From: Flavobacteriales bacterium
GTDB taxonomy: Bacteria; Bacteroidota; Bacteroidia; Flavobacteriales; Weeksellaceae
NCBI GenBank assembly: GCA_002747105.1
Contig: PDSY01000022.1
Span: 1 to 64,000, forward strand
Direction of reading: 5' to 3'
DNA length: 64,000 nucleotides
Both the position numbers and the translations under genes were made by a program. Shown piece after piece: positions 36,721-47,076 of this stretch. Positions within the stretch are counted from its first letter, which is position 1. Each line of letters begins with the position of its first letter. The notes beneath the pieces are model-generated. The model had not been told where the DNA came from, searched no databases, and saw nothing but the letters and a program-made list of their open reading frames with translations.

Positions 36721-38147
36721 TGGACGCTTACAAAAATCCTTTAGAAGAAAGATATTCAAGTAAAGAAATGTTACATGTATTTTCTCCGAACCATAAATTT
36801 GGAACTTGGCGAAAATTATGGATTGCATTGGCAGAAATTGAAAAAGATTTAGGTCTTGATATCACCGATGAGCAAATTGCAGAACTAAAAGCACAACAGT
36901 CGAATATCGACTTTGAAAAAGCCAAAGTATATGAAAAGAAATTCAGACACGATGTAATGGCTCACGTTCATACTTATGGTGATGTAGCACCTTCTGCAAA
37001 GGGGATTATTCACTTGGGAGCGACTTCTGCTTTTGTGGGAGATAATACAGATTTAATTCAGATGAGAGATGCTTTATTGATTGTGAGAAAACAGTTGGTA
37101 AATGTCATTGATAAATTATCTAAATTTGCTTTGGAGCAAAAAAACACACCAACACTTGGTTTTACACACTTTCAACCCGCACAATTAACAACCGTTGGAA
37201 AAAGAACAACCCTTTGGTTACAATCGTTAATTTTAGATTTTGAAGAATTAGAATTTTTCATCGAAACTTTGAGATTTAGAGGAGTGAAAGGAACTACGGG
37301 AACGGCAGCGAGTTTCTTGGAGTTATTCAATGGAGATTACGACAAAGTAAAAACGTTGGATAAAGAACTTTCTAAGAGATTTGGATTCGATAAAGTGTTC
37401 GGTGTTTCTGGGCAAACTTACGATAGAAAATTAGATGCCAAAGTGGTAGCTTTATTGTCTAATATCGCTCAGTCGGCTCACAAGTTCACGAATGATTTAA
37501 GGTTGTTACAAAACTTAAAAGAAATTGAAGAACCGTTTGAGAAAAATCAAATTGGTTCATCGGCAATGGCGTATAAACGAAATCCAATGCGTTCTGAAAG
37601 AATTGGGGCGTTATCAAAATTCGTAATGTCTTTATCTTCAAGTTCGGCGATGGTAGCATCTACGCAATGGTTTGAGAGAACTTTGGATGATTCAGCGAAT
37701 AAAAGATTAACAATTCCTCAGGCATTCTTGGCAGTTGATGCTATTTTATTGATTTGGAATAATATTATGGACGGCTTAGTGGTGTATGAAAACCGAATTA
37801 ATAAGCACATTATGGGGGAATTACCATTTATGGCGACGGAATATGTGATTATGGAAGAAGTGAAAGCGGGTGGAGATAGACAAGAAATTCACGAGGTTAT
37901 TCGTACACATTCTATGGAAGCATCTAAAAAAGTAAAAGTAGAAGGGAAAGAAAATGATTTAATTGAAAGATTAATGAATGACGATTCTCTTAAAATGGAT
38001 AAATCTAAAATTGCCGAGGTAATGGATCCTAAAAACTTTATTGGATTTTCGCCAATTCAAACAGAGGAGTTTGTGAAAAATGAAGCACAACCGATTTTAG
38101 ATAAATATAAAGAATTATTAGGATTAGAAGCGGATTTGAAAGTCTAA
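36721..38147 (+). CDS. purB: Adenylosuccinate lyase
   Basis: HLGATSAFVGDNTD, GSSAMAYKRNPMRSERI; start MDAYKNPLEERY. Confidence 0.95.
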
Positions 38148-38303
38148 ATATTAGATTGTAAAGTGTAAAAGTAAAAATTTGATAAAGTTGAGATGATTTA
38201 TTTCATCGTTTATTGTCTTGATTCTTGGCTCTTGCATCTAACAAATAAAAAATAAAAATCGTGATTCTTGGCTCTTGGTTCTTGAATCTAAATAAATAAA
38301 AAT

Positions 38304-41300
38304 ATGAATAAAAGAATTTTCGTAGAAAAGAAAGCCATTTTTGATGTGGAAAGCCCAAAGGTTTTGGCAGAAATTAAAAATGTGTTACCAGAAATAAAAT
38401 CGGTGAAGGTCTATAATGTTTATGATGTTTTCGGATTAGATGACAATGATTTCCAAAAGGTCGTGAATAACACTTTTGTAGATGCTGTTACCGATATTTT
38501 ACATCATCAGAATCCAAGTGAAAAATTACATTTCGCTACTGAATTTTTACCAGGGCAATACGATCAAAGAGCCGATTCTGCTCAACAATGTATCGCTTTA
38601 TTAACGGATGTTGAAAATGCAACGGTACGAAGTGGTAAATTAATCGAATTGGAAGGAATCCAAGAAACTGACTTACCAAAAGTAAAAGATTTATTAATCA
38701 ACAAAGTGGAAAGTCAGGAGAAAGATTTATCGGTTTTGGAAATTCCTGCCGAGGAAGAACCAAGCGAAGTAATCACTTACGATGATTTTAACACCTTAAC
38801 GATTGAACAACTCAACGATTTTTACAATGCTCACGGTTTTGCTTTTGGTTTGGATGATTTGGAGCATATCCAAAAATATTTCCAAGAGGAAGGAAGAAAC
38901 CCTACCGAAACAGAATTGAAGGTTTTAGATACTTATTGGAGTGACCATTGTCGTCATACGACTTTTGAAACTGAGTTGAAAAATATCGAATTTGAAGGCG
39001 ATTATAAAATTACTTTACAACAAATTTTTGATGATTATTTAGCCAAAAGAAAATTCTTAAAAAGAGAGCATAAGCCTATTTCATTAATGGACTTAGGAAC
39101 TATCTCTGCTAAATATTTATACCAAACAGGTAAATTGGATAATTTGGTTATTTCCGATGAAATCAATGCTTGTACGGTAGAAATTGACGCTGAATACGAC
39201 GGTAAAAAAGAGCCTTGGTATTTATTATTTAAAAATGAAACGCACAACCACCCGACGGAAATTGAGCCATTTGGTGGAGCATCTACTTGTTTAGGTGGAG
39301 CGATTAGAGACCCATTGTCTGGGCGTTCGTATGTGTATCAAGCGATGCGTTTGACTGGTGCTGGAAATGTTTTAGAGCCTATTTCTGAAACAATGAAAGG
39401 TAAATTGCCACAAAGAACCATTACGAAACAAGCAGCGAACGGATATTCTTCTTATGGAAATCAGATTGGTTTGGCAGTAGGAGGAGCAACGGGAAGTTCT
39501 AAGGAGCAAGATGAAACCTCTATTCATACGCTTTCTACCGAAGTTCAGAAAGGTAATGCCGTAGAGGAAAGAAAAATTCAGAGGTTGTTTAGAAATCCAA
39601 AAGTTACTCGTTTAATTAAGAAATCAAATGACTTTGGAGCGGGAGGAGTTTCCGTAGCGATTGGTGAAATTGCCGATTCTTTGGAAATCAATCTTGATGT
39701 AATGCCTTTGAAATATGAAGGATTAAATGGTACTGAATTAGCCATTTCGGAATCTCAGGAGAGAATGGCAGTCGTGATTGATGCGAAGGATAAAGAAGAG
39801 TTTATCAATTACTGTCAAAAAGAGAATGTTTACGCTTTTGAAATCGCAAAAGTAACCGATTCAGGAAGAATGAAAATTGCTTGGAGAGGAAACACGATTG
39901 TAGATTTAAGTAGAGCATTTTTAGATACCAATGGTTGTCCAAAATCTCAGGAAGTAAAGGTAAATCATTTGGAACGAAAAGCGAGTGAAAGCATTGATTT
40001 TAATAAAGAAAATTACTTCCAAATTTTAGCCGATAAAAATGTTTCTTCACAAAAAGGATTGGTAGAAATGTTTGATTCTTCGGTAGGAGGAACAACGGTA
40101 GCAATGCCTTATGGAGGTAAATATCAAGATACTTTAATGGAGGGAAGTGTGCAAGCATTACCTGTGTTAAATGCTGAAAGCGTAGATACTGTTTCTTTGG
40201 CGAGTTGGGGATTTGATGCCGATGTATCTTCGGATAACTCAATGATTGGTTCTGCCAATGCGGTAGTGGAATCTGTAGCGAAAATTGTGGCTATGGGTGG
40301 AAAATACCAAAATATTAGATTGAGTTTCCAAGAGTATTTTGAAAAATTAGGAGATCAACCAGAAAAATGGGGTAAACCTTTGGCGTCGTTGCTTGGTGCG
40401 TATGATGCTCAGATGAATTTGGAATTGGCAGCGATTGGTGGAAAAGACTCAATGAGTGGAACTTATCAAGATATTAATGTGCCACCAACTTTAATTTCTT
40501 TCGCTTGTGCTAATGGAAATAAAGACAATATTATTTCTCCTGAATTGAAGAAAGCCGATAATGGAATTTATTGGTTTAATCATCAGCCACAAGAAAATGG
40601 ATTACCGAATTACGATCAATTGAAATCGGTGTTTGATTTTGTATATCAAGGAATTAAAGACCAAAAAATTGTTTCTGTAAAAACTATCAAGGAAGGTGGT
40701 GTAGCCGTAGCCTTGGCGAAAATGAGTTTCGGAAACGAATTGGGTGCTGAAATTAATATTGATGAAAAAGCATTATTACATAAAAATATCGGAAGTTTAA
40801 TCATTGAAACAACGGAAGATATTAGCCACGATTTATTCCAGAAAATTGGTCAGGTTACCGAAAATAAAGCATTGAAAATTAATAATGAATCTTTTGATAT
40901 TGCAGAACTGAAAAAGGTGAATCAATCTGTATTTGAGGGATTATTCCCAACGAAAGAGCAAGAGAAAATCGTGATTAATTTAGATGAAAAACTGAATAAT
41001 ACTTCGGCGAAGAATATCATTATTAAGAAACATCATATTGCGAAACCAAAAGTATTTGCTCCGATTTTCCCAGGGACAAATTGCGAGTACGAAACGCAAA
41101 ATGCATTCAGAAAAGAAGGTGCTGAGGTAACGAGTTTGCCATTAATCAATTTGAATAACGACTTACTGAATGACAGCATAGATGCTTGGGTAAAAGAAAT
41201 TGAAACGGCTCAGATTTTAATGTTTTCAGGTGGATTCTCGGCAGGAGATGAGCCAGATGGTTCTGCGAAATTCATTGTCAATGTCTTAAAAAACGACAAG

Positions 41301-41834
41301 ATGAAACAAGCGGTTCATCAGTTATTGGAAAGAGATGGAATGATTTTAGGAATTTGTAATGGTTTCCAAGCCCTTGTGAAGTCAGGATTGTTACCTTACG
41401 GACAGATTAGAAATTTAGATGAAAATTCTCCAACTTTGGCACATAATGCGATTGGAAGACATATTTCTCAGATGGTAAATGTGAAGGTAATTAATGATAA
41501 TTCGCCTTGGTTAAAAGGAATGAAAGGTCAGGAATTTACGATTCCAATTTCTCACGGAGAAGGTAGATTTATGGCATCGGAAGAAGTATTGACGGATTTG
41601 TATAAAAAAGGTCAAATTGCTACGCAATACATTGATTTAGATGGAAATATTGCTCACGGAATGCCATTTAACCCTAATAATTCGTTATTTGGAATTGAAG
41701 GAATTACAAGTGAATGTGGAAAAATTTATGGTAGAATGGGACACCCAGAAAGGTTCGCAAAAGGTTTAATGAAAAATATCCCTGATGCCAACTATCATAA
41801 TATTTTCAAAAATGGAGTGGAATATTTTAAATAA
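38304..41834 (+). CDS. purL: Phosphoribosylformylglycinamidine synthase
   Basis: YWSDHCRHTTFET, FKNETHNHPTEIEPFGGASTCLGG; C-terminal GATase FPGTNCEYET, GICNGFQALVK, SHGEGRF. Confidence 0.96.
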   Translation: MNKRIFVEKKAIFDVESPKVLAEIKNVLPEIKSVKVYNVYDVFGLDDNDFQKVVNNTFVDAVTDILHHQNPSEKLHFATEFLPGQYDQRADSAQQCIALLTDVENATVRSGKLIELEGIQETDLPKVKDLLINKVESQEKDLSVLEIPAEEEPSEVITYDDFNTLTIEQLNDFYNAHGFAFGLDDLEHIQKYFQEEGRNPTETELKVLDTYWSDHCRHTTFETELKNIEFEGDYKITLQQIFDDYLAKRKFLKREHKPISLMDLGTISAKYLYQTGKLDNLVISDEINACTVEIDAEYDGKKEPWYLLFKNETHNHPTEIEPFGGASTCLGGAIRDPLSGRSYVYQAMRLTGAGNVLEPISETMKGKLPQRTITKQAANGYSSYGNQIGLAVGGATGSSKEQDETSIHTLSTEVQKGNAVEERKIQRLFRNPKVTRLIKKSNDFGAGGVSVAIGEIADSLEINLDVMPLKYEGLNGTELAISESQERMAVVIDAKDKEEFINYCQKENVYAFEIAKVTDSGRMKIAWRGNTIVDLSRAFLDTNGCPKSQEVKVNHLERKASESIDFNKENYFQILADKNVSSQKGLVEMFDSSVGGTTVAMPYGGKYQDTLMEGSVQALPVLNAESVDTVSLASWGFDADVSSDNSMIGSANAVVESVAKIVAMGGKYQNIRLSFQEYFEKLGDQPEKWGKPLASLLGAYDAQMNLELAAIGGKDSMSGTYQDINVPPTLISFACANGNKDNIISPELKKADNGIYWFNHQPQENGLPNYDQLKSVFDFVYQGIKDQKIVSVKTIKEGGVAVALAKMSFGNELGAEINIDEKALLHKNIGSLIIETTEDISHDLFQKIGQVTENKALKINNESFDIAELKKVNQSVFEGLFPTKEQEKIVINLDEKLNNTSAKNIIIKKHHIAKPKVFAPIFPGTNCEYETQNAFRKEGAEVTSLPLINLNNDLLNDSIDAWVKEIETAQILMFSGGFSAGDEPDGSAKFIVNVLKNDKMKQAVHQLLERDGMILGICNGFQALVKSGLLPYGQIRNLDENSPTLAHNAIGRHISQMVNVKVINDNSPWLKGMKGQEFTIPISHGEGRFMASEEVLTDLYKKGQIATQYIDLDGNIAHGMPFNPNNSLFGIEGITSECGKIYGRMGHPERFAKGLMKNIPDANYHNIFKNGVEYFK

Positions 41835-41841
41835 AACGATA

Positions 41842-42468
41842 ATGAAAAAAATATTTTTATTACTTTTTCTGAGTCTTCATGCCCTTGCATTTTCACAAGC
41901 GTATAGGAAGAAAGTAGCCAAAGAAGTTTGTGCTAAATTAAAGAAAATGGATGTGTCTAACAAAACAGAATCTCAATTAAAAAGAGCGTTTGGATTGGCA
42001 GGTGTGACGGTGGCTTTTCGTTATCAGTCAGAGATAAAGAAAAATTTGGATATTGATTTGGTACGAGATATCGGAGATCAATCAAAAATGGAGCGTTTAG
42101 GTGTTGAGATAGGTCTTATGGCAGCATCAGAATGTCCAGAAGTGTTTAAGACGATGTTTTTGAATGAAGAACGATCTCAAGAAAGGGTAGCCGTATCTTC
42201 ACCTCCTGTATCTTTGGTTAGTGGAAAGATTACAAAAGTAAAAAAAGGTAATTTTGTTGTTTTTTATTTGAAAGGAGATAATGATATTTTGCAAGAGTTC
42301 TATTGGGTAGGAAAAATTTCTTCTAATATCAATTTGCCCGATGAATATTTAAACTTGAAAAATAAAAGAGTGTTTATAGGCTCTCACAAAAGCACTATTT
42401 TTGATGCGGAGGTCAATGCCTATAAGACCGTTAATGAAATACATCATTTGAAGGTAGATACACCATAA
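41842..42468 (+). CDS. Secreted hypothetical protein
   Basis: Signal peptide MKKIFLLLFLSLHALAFSQ; ORF-track start 41785 lies inside purL. Confidence 0.65.
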   Translation: MKKIFLLLFLSLHALAFSQAYRKKVAKEVCAKLKKMDVSNKTESQLKRAFGLAGVTVAFRYQSEIKKNLDIDLVRDIGDQSKMERLGVEIGLMAASECPEVFKTMFLNEERSQERVAVSSPPVSLVSGKITKVKKGNFVVFYLKGDNDILQEFYWVGKISSNINLPDEYLNLKNKRVFIGSHKSTIFDAEVNAYKTVNEIHHLKVDTP

Positions 42469-42477
42469 CAAAACTTA

Positions 42478-42506
42478 GAGGTAGGGCGATAAGCTTTACC
42501 TCTTTT
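42478..42506 (+). terminator. Terminator
   Basis: GAGGTAGGGCGATAAGCTTTACCTCTTTTTTT. Confidence 0.55.
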
Positions 42507-42561
42507 TTTGATTTTTAGAAAATTAAAAATATTCATGTTTTCCTTTTTCATTTTTTTTCAT

Positions 42562-42569
42562 TATATTTG
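42562..42569 (+). promoter_or_regulatory. -7 element upstream of dnaN
   Basis: TATATTTG, 23 nt before ATG; -33 weak. Confidence 0.45.
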
Positions 42570-42592
42570 CTCATAAAATTAAATTTTAGCAT

Positions 42593-43717
42593 ATGAAATT
42601 TATTGTTTCGAGTGGAGAATTACAGAAGTCTTTACAGACGATTAGTGGTGTGATTTCTACCTCTCAATCAAGACCGATATTAGAGAATTACCTTTTTGAA
42701 ATCACTCAAAATAATCTTCAAATTACAGCTTCGGATGGCGAAACTACGCTGATGACTTCTTTGGAAATAAAGTCCGAAGATGAAGGGAAAATTGCTGTTC
42801 CTGCTAAGATTTTTCAAGATTTCTTGAAAACTTATGGAGAGCAACCTTTAACTCTATCTGTAAAAGCCTTAGAAGAGGGTGGAGGTTTATTGGAGATTTT
42901 GGATGAAAAGGATAATTTCGAGGTAGCTTTGGATAATGCAGACGATTACCCAGAATTACCAGAATTTGATGCTTCACAAAGTGTAACAATGCCCGCAGGT
43001 GTTTTATCTGATGCGTTGAGTAATACACTTTTTGCAACGAGCAACGATTCTCTACGACCAGTAATGACGGGAGTTTTATTCCAATTTGGAGAAAATGAAA
43101 CTAACTTTGTTTCTACCGATTCTCATCGTTTGGTGGTTTATAAAAGAACCGACATCAAGTCTGAGCCAATGGATTTCATTATGCCAAAGAAACCATTGAG
43201 TATTTTTAAGAATATTTTGGGAGGTTCAAATGCCGATTTGGTAATTGATTTCAATGAAAATATGGCGAGATTTACTTTCGAAAATCATGTTTGGATTTGT
43301 AGATTAATCGATGGTAAATATCCAAATTACAATGCTGTAATACCAAAAGACAACCCTAATGTATTGACGATTAACAGAAGTTTGTTGCTTAATTCTATGC
43401 GAAGAGCTTCTATTATGTCTAATAAATCGACCAATCAGGTAAGGTTTAAATTGTCAGGGAATATTTTACATCTTCATGCAGAAGATACGGAGTATGCAAA
43501 TAAGGCAGAAATGCAAGTGCCTTGTGATTATCAAGGAGAAGACATCAATATTGGATTCAGTTCTAAATTTCTAACAGAAATGTTGTCAATTTTGAGTTCT
43601 GATGATATTACGATTAAAATGTCGGTGCCTAATCGCCCAGGAATTGTAGAGCCAATCGATGGTTTAGAAGAAAATGAAAGTGTATTAATGCTTTCCATGC
43701 CAGTCATCGGTATGTAA
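42593..43717 (+). CDS. dnaN: DNA polymerase III beta subunit
   Basis: MKFIVSSGELQKSLQTISGVISTSQSRPILENYLFE; three-domain clamp. Confidence 0.97.
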   Translation: MKFIVSSGELQKSLQTISGVISTSQSRPILENYLFEITQNNLQITASDGETTLMTSLEIKSEDEGKIAVPAKIFQDFLKTYGEQPLTLSVKALEEGGGLLEILDEKDNFEVALDNADDYPELPEFDASQSVTMPAGVLSDALSNTLFATSNDSLRPVMTGVLFQFGENETNFVSTDSHRLVVYKRTDIKSEPMDFIMPKKPLSIFKNILGGSNADLVIDFNENMARFTFENHVWICRLIDGKYPNYNAVIPKDNPNVLTINRSLLLNSMRRASIMSNKSTNQVRFKLSGNILHLHAEDTEYANKAEMQVPCDYQGEDINIGFSSKFLTEMLSILSSDDITIKMSVPNRPGIVEPIDGLEENESVLMLSMPVIGM

Positions 43718-43759
43718 AAACTGAATTTATTTTCATAACAAATTATAAGTTAACAATCT

Positions 43760-43790
43760 AAATAGAAATCCAAAATTTGGGTTTCTATTT
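43760..43790 (+). terminator. Terminator after dnaN
   Basis: AAATAGAAATCCaaaatttGGGTTTCTATTTTTTTG. Confidence 0.7.
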
Positions 43791-43878
43791 TTTTGCCCTA
43801 ATTTTTAAGATGAATTATTTCCCATTTTCATGAAAAATAACGATATTTGTAAATTATATTTTAATTAAATCATAGTCG

Positions 43879-46281
43879 ATGAAAATTTCAAATAATTGGT
43901 TGCAAAATTATATTCAAACAGATTTAAAAACTGAAACCATAGGAGAAATCCTAACGGACATCGGTTTAGAAGTAGAGGGAATAGACCGTTTTGAAAATAT
44001 TAGAGGAGGTTTAGCAGGAATTGTAGTGGGAAAAGTACTCACCTGTGAAAAGCACGAAAATGCCGATAAACTAAAGGTTACTACCGTAGACATTGGTCAA
44101 GGGGAACCTTTGCAAATTGTATGTGGTGCTCCAAATGTAGAGGCGGGACAGTTGGTTCCTGTGGCAACGGTAGGTACCATTTTATATGATGATAAAGGTA
44201 ACTCGTTTGAGATTAAAAAAGCAAAAATTAGAGGTGAAAGATCTTTTGGGATGATTTGTGCCGAGGACGAATTAGGTTTAGGAAATAATCATGATGGAAT
44301 AATGGTGCTTGACCCCGAAAAATATGAAGTAGGAAAACCTTTTGCCGAATATTTTGATATTGTAACAGATGAAGTTTTTGAAATTGGTTTAACTCCCAAT
44401 AGAACCGATGCAATGTCGCATTATGGTGTAGCGAGAGATTTGAATGCGTATTTAAAATCTAACCAAATGTCTTCTGATTTTGAGAAAATCAGTCAGCAAG
44501 TTTTAGACACCAATACTGAAAGCCATGGCTTTAGTATCGAAATTGAAAACGATGAACTTTGTCCAAGATATGTGGGAGCGATGATTAAAAATGTAGTCGT
44601 GGAAGAATCTCCAGAATGGTTACAAAACAATTTGCAAGCCATTGGTTTAACGCCTAAAAATAATATTGTAGATATTACCAATTATATCCTCCACGGATTA
44701 GGGCAACCTTTACACGCCTTTGATGCTGATAAAATCAAAGGGAATAAAATTAAAGTTGGAGTAAATTCAGCAGGAACTATTTTCAAAACCTTAGATGAAG
44801 TTGAGCGAAAACTCAATGGTTCGGAGATTATGATAAAAGACGCCGAAGATAATCCTTTGTGTATTGCAGGAGTGCTCGGCGGAGCAGATTCTGGCGTGTC
44901 CGAAAATACAACGACTATATTTTTAGAAAGTGCGTATTTCAACCCTGTGGCAATTCGAAAAGGAGCGAAATTTCACGGCTTAAACACCGATGCTTCTTTT
45001 AGGTTTGAAAGAGGAGTTGATCCCAATACAGTCAAAACAGCTATCACTTATGCTATTCAATTGATTCAGGATATCGCTGGTGGAGAGTTGGTTGGGGAAC
45101 TCATGGAGCATTATCCAAAGAAAATCGACAGTACGAATATTATTTTAAGATATTCAATGTTAGACCAAATTTTAGGTTTAAAAATTCACCGTGAAAAGGT
45201 AAAAGAAATTTTAAAACATTTAGATATTGAGGTCTTAAATGAAATTCCAAATGGTTTAGAAATATTATCTCCTCCTTATCGAGCAGATGTAACAAGGGAG
45301 ATAGATGTCATCGAAGAGATTTTGAGAATCTATGGCTATAATAAAGTAGAAGCTCCTCAGAAATTTTCTTTTACACCAGTAGAATTGGATACCTTAACAC
45401 AAGATGAATTGGAAAATTCATGGGCGAGAACTTTACAGTCTAATGGCTTCAATGAGGTGATGAACAACTCTTTAACTTCGGTAAAAGATGAAACTGATGC
45501 CGTGAAATTATTAAACCCATTGAGTAATGAGTTGTGTTTTATGCGAAAATCTTTATTGGAAGGTTTATTGCAGAATACAATTTATAATATCAATAGAAAA
45601 AATGCAGATATTAAGTTTTTCGAGTTAGGGAAAATCTATCATAAAAGAGCAGAATACGAAGAGCGAAAGCAGTTGGCAATGTTGATTTCAGGAAGAAATC
45701 ACAAAGAGAATTGGTTAGAACCAAAGGCGTTTAGTCATTTTTATGATTTAAAAGGATTTGTTCAGGTTTTATTACAAAGATTAAATATCGAATTAACCGA
45801 AAAATCGCTTGAAGATGAGCGTTTTGCTGATGCAATTGTTTTGGAATATAAAGGAAAAGTAGTAGCGAGATTAGGAAAAGTTTCGACACAATTATTGAAA
45901 GATTTTGATATAGAGCAAGATTGTTTCTATGCCGAAATTGAGTTAGAAACGGCTCAGGAATTAAGAAACAAAGAGAACTTTAAATTTGTAGATATTCCGA
46001 AATTCAATAAAATTAGAAGAGATTTGGCATTATTGGTGGATAAAAAAGTAACTTATGCCGACTTATACCAAGCTGCGAAAAGCCAATCTTCCAAATACCT
46101 GAAAGACATTAATTTATTTGATGTTTATGAAGGGAAAAATTTACCAGAAGGCAAGAAATCTTATGCTTTGAGTTTCCACTTATTAAAAGAGGAGAAGACG
46201 CTCGAAGAAAAAGAGATTACAGCAGTGATGAATAAACTGATTAAAATATTTGAAAAACAATTTAATGCAGAACTAAGATAA
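43879..46281 (+). CDS. pheT: Phenylalanyl-tRNA synthetase beta subunit
   Basis: MKISNNWLQNYIQTDL, EAGQLVPVATVG, B3/B4, FDX-ACB C-domain. Confidence 0.97.
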   Translation: MKISNNWLQNYIQTDLKTETIGEILTDIGLEVEGIDRFENIRGGLAGIVVGKVLTCEKHENADKLKVTTVDIGQGEPLQIVCGAPNVEAGQLVPVATVGTILYDDKGNSFEIKKAKIRGERSFGMICAEDELGLGNNHDGIMVLDPEKYEVGKPFAEYFDIVTDEVFEIGLTPNRTDAMSHYGVARDLNAYLKSNQMSSDFEKISQQVLDTNTESHGFSIEIENDELCPRYVGAMIKNVVVEESPEWLQNNLQAIGLTPKNNIVDITNYILHGLGQPLHAFDADKIKGNKIKVGVNSAGTIFKTLDEVERKLNGSEIMIKDAEDNPLCIAGVLGGADSGVSENTTTIFLESAYFNPVAIRKGAKFHGLNTDASFRFERGVDPNTVKTAITYAIQLIQDIAGGELVGELMEHYPKKIDSTNIILRYSMLDQILGLKIHREKVKEILKHLDIEVLNEIPNGLEILSPPYRADVTREIDVIEEILRIYGYNKVEAPQKFSFTPVELDTLTQDELENSWARTLQSNGFNEVMNNSLTSVKDETDAVKLLNPLSNELCFMRKSLLEGLLQNTIYNINRKNADIKFFELGKIYHKRAEYEERKQLAMLISGRNHKENWLEPKAFSHFYDLKGFVQVLLQRLNIELTEKSLEDERFADAIVLEYKGKVVARLGKVSTQLLKDFDIEQDCFYAEIELETAQELRNKENFKFVDIPKFNKIRRDLALLVDKKVTYADLYQAAKSQSSKYLKDINLFDVYEGKNLPEGKKSYALSFHLLKEEKTLEEKEITAVMNKLIKIFEKQFNAELR

Positions 46282-46291
46282 AATAAAGATT

Positions 46292-46696
46292 ATGAAAAAA
46301 GGATTATTATTAATTGTAATGAGTTTGTTTTTGGTTTCTTGTGGAATCAACCAAAACACCGTGAAGCATCAAAAAGCACAAAAAATAAAATTAGAAAACA
46401 CTTCTTGGAAGTCAATAGAATCGGTAAAAGGGAAAGTTCCTACTTTGCAGATTAGCAATGGAAAAATACATGGAAATGCGGGTTGCAACAATTATTTTGG
46501 TAGTCTAACCATCAATAAAGCAACAGGTCTATTTTCTGTCGGAAAGTTAGGTGTAACCAAAATGGCTTGTCGAAATATGAAGGTCGAGCAAAACTTTTTA
46601 CAAATGTTACAAAAAGTAGATCATTATAAAATAGAAGAGGGTATTTTAAAATTATATCACAACAAAATCTTAATACTGAAATTTGCTCAAGAATAA
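46292..46696 (+). CDS. META-domain lipoprotein
   Basis: Lipobox LFLVSC; GNAGCNNYFGS, KMACRNMKVEQNFL. Confidence 0.88.
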   Translation: MKKGLLLIVMSLFLVSCGINQNTVKHQKAQKIKLENTSWKSIESVKGKVPTLQISNGKIHGNAGCNNYFGSLTINKATGLFSVGKLGVTKMACRNMKVEQNFLQMLQKVDHYKIEEGILKLYHNKILILKFAQE

Positions 46697-46699
46697 AGA

Positions 46700-46724
46700 A
46701 AAGGACTCAAATCGAGTCCTTTTT
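46700..46724 (+). terminator. Terminator after META lipoprotein
   Basis: AAAGGACTC-AAATC-GAGTCCTTTTTT. Confidence 0.75.
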
Positions 46725-46729
46725 TGTTT

Positions 46730-46969
46730 TTATTCATCTTCCAAATCGTCATATTGAGCGATTTCTGCTTCTGCCCATTTGAAGGCTTGTTCTATAACTT
46801 TGGTTGCTTCATCAGCAAGTGTTTCTTCGTTATCACCATCCAAATCATCTAACCACTCTACTTCTTCCTCCTCGATATTTAAAATAAATCTTGGGTATTC
46901 GGTATGAACAACAAATAAATCTTCTGGAAACTCGTTGTTATCTGCCATTAAAAACTTTGGTAATTTCAT
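46730..46969 (-). CDS. Small acidic conserved hypothetical protein
   Basis: 79-aa highly acidic ORF with own upstream region. Confidence 0.65.
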   Translation of the reverse strand: MKLPKFLMADNNEFPEDLFVVHTEYPRFILNIEEEEVEWLDDLDGDNEETLADEATKVIEQAFKWAEAEIAQYDDLEDE

Positions 46970-47076
46970 TTTTTTTCGATTTTAAATTTAATCAAAGGTA
47001 TAAAAAATATTAAAACTATACTATTGATTCTTGTAACATTTTGTTTTTTTAAACAACTAATAAATAAAGTAATAAA

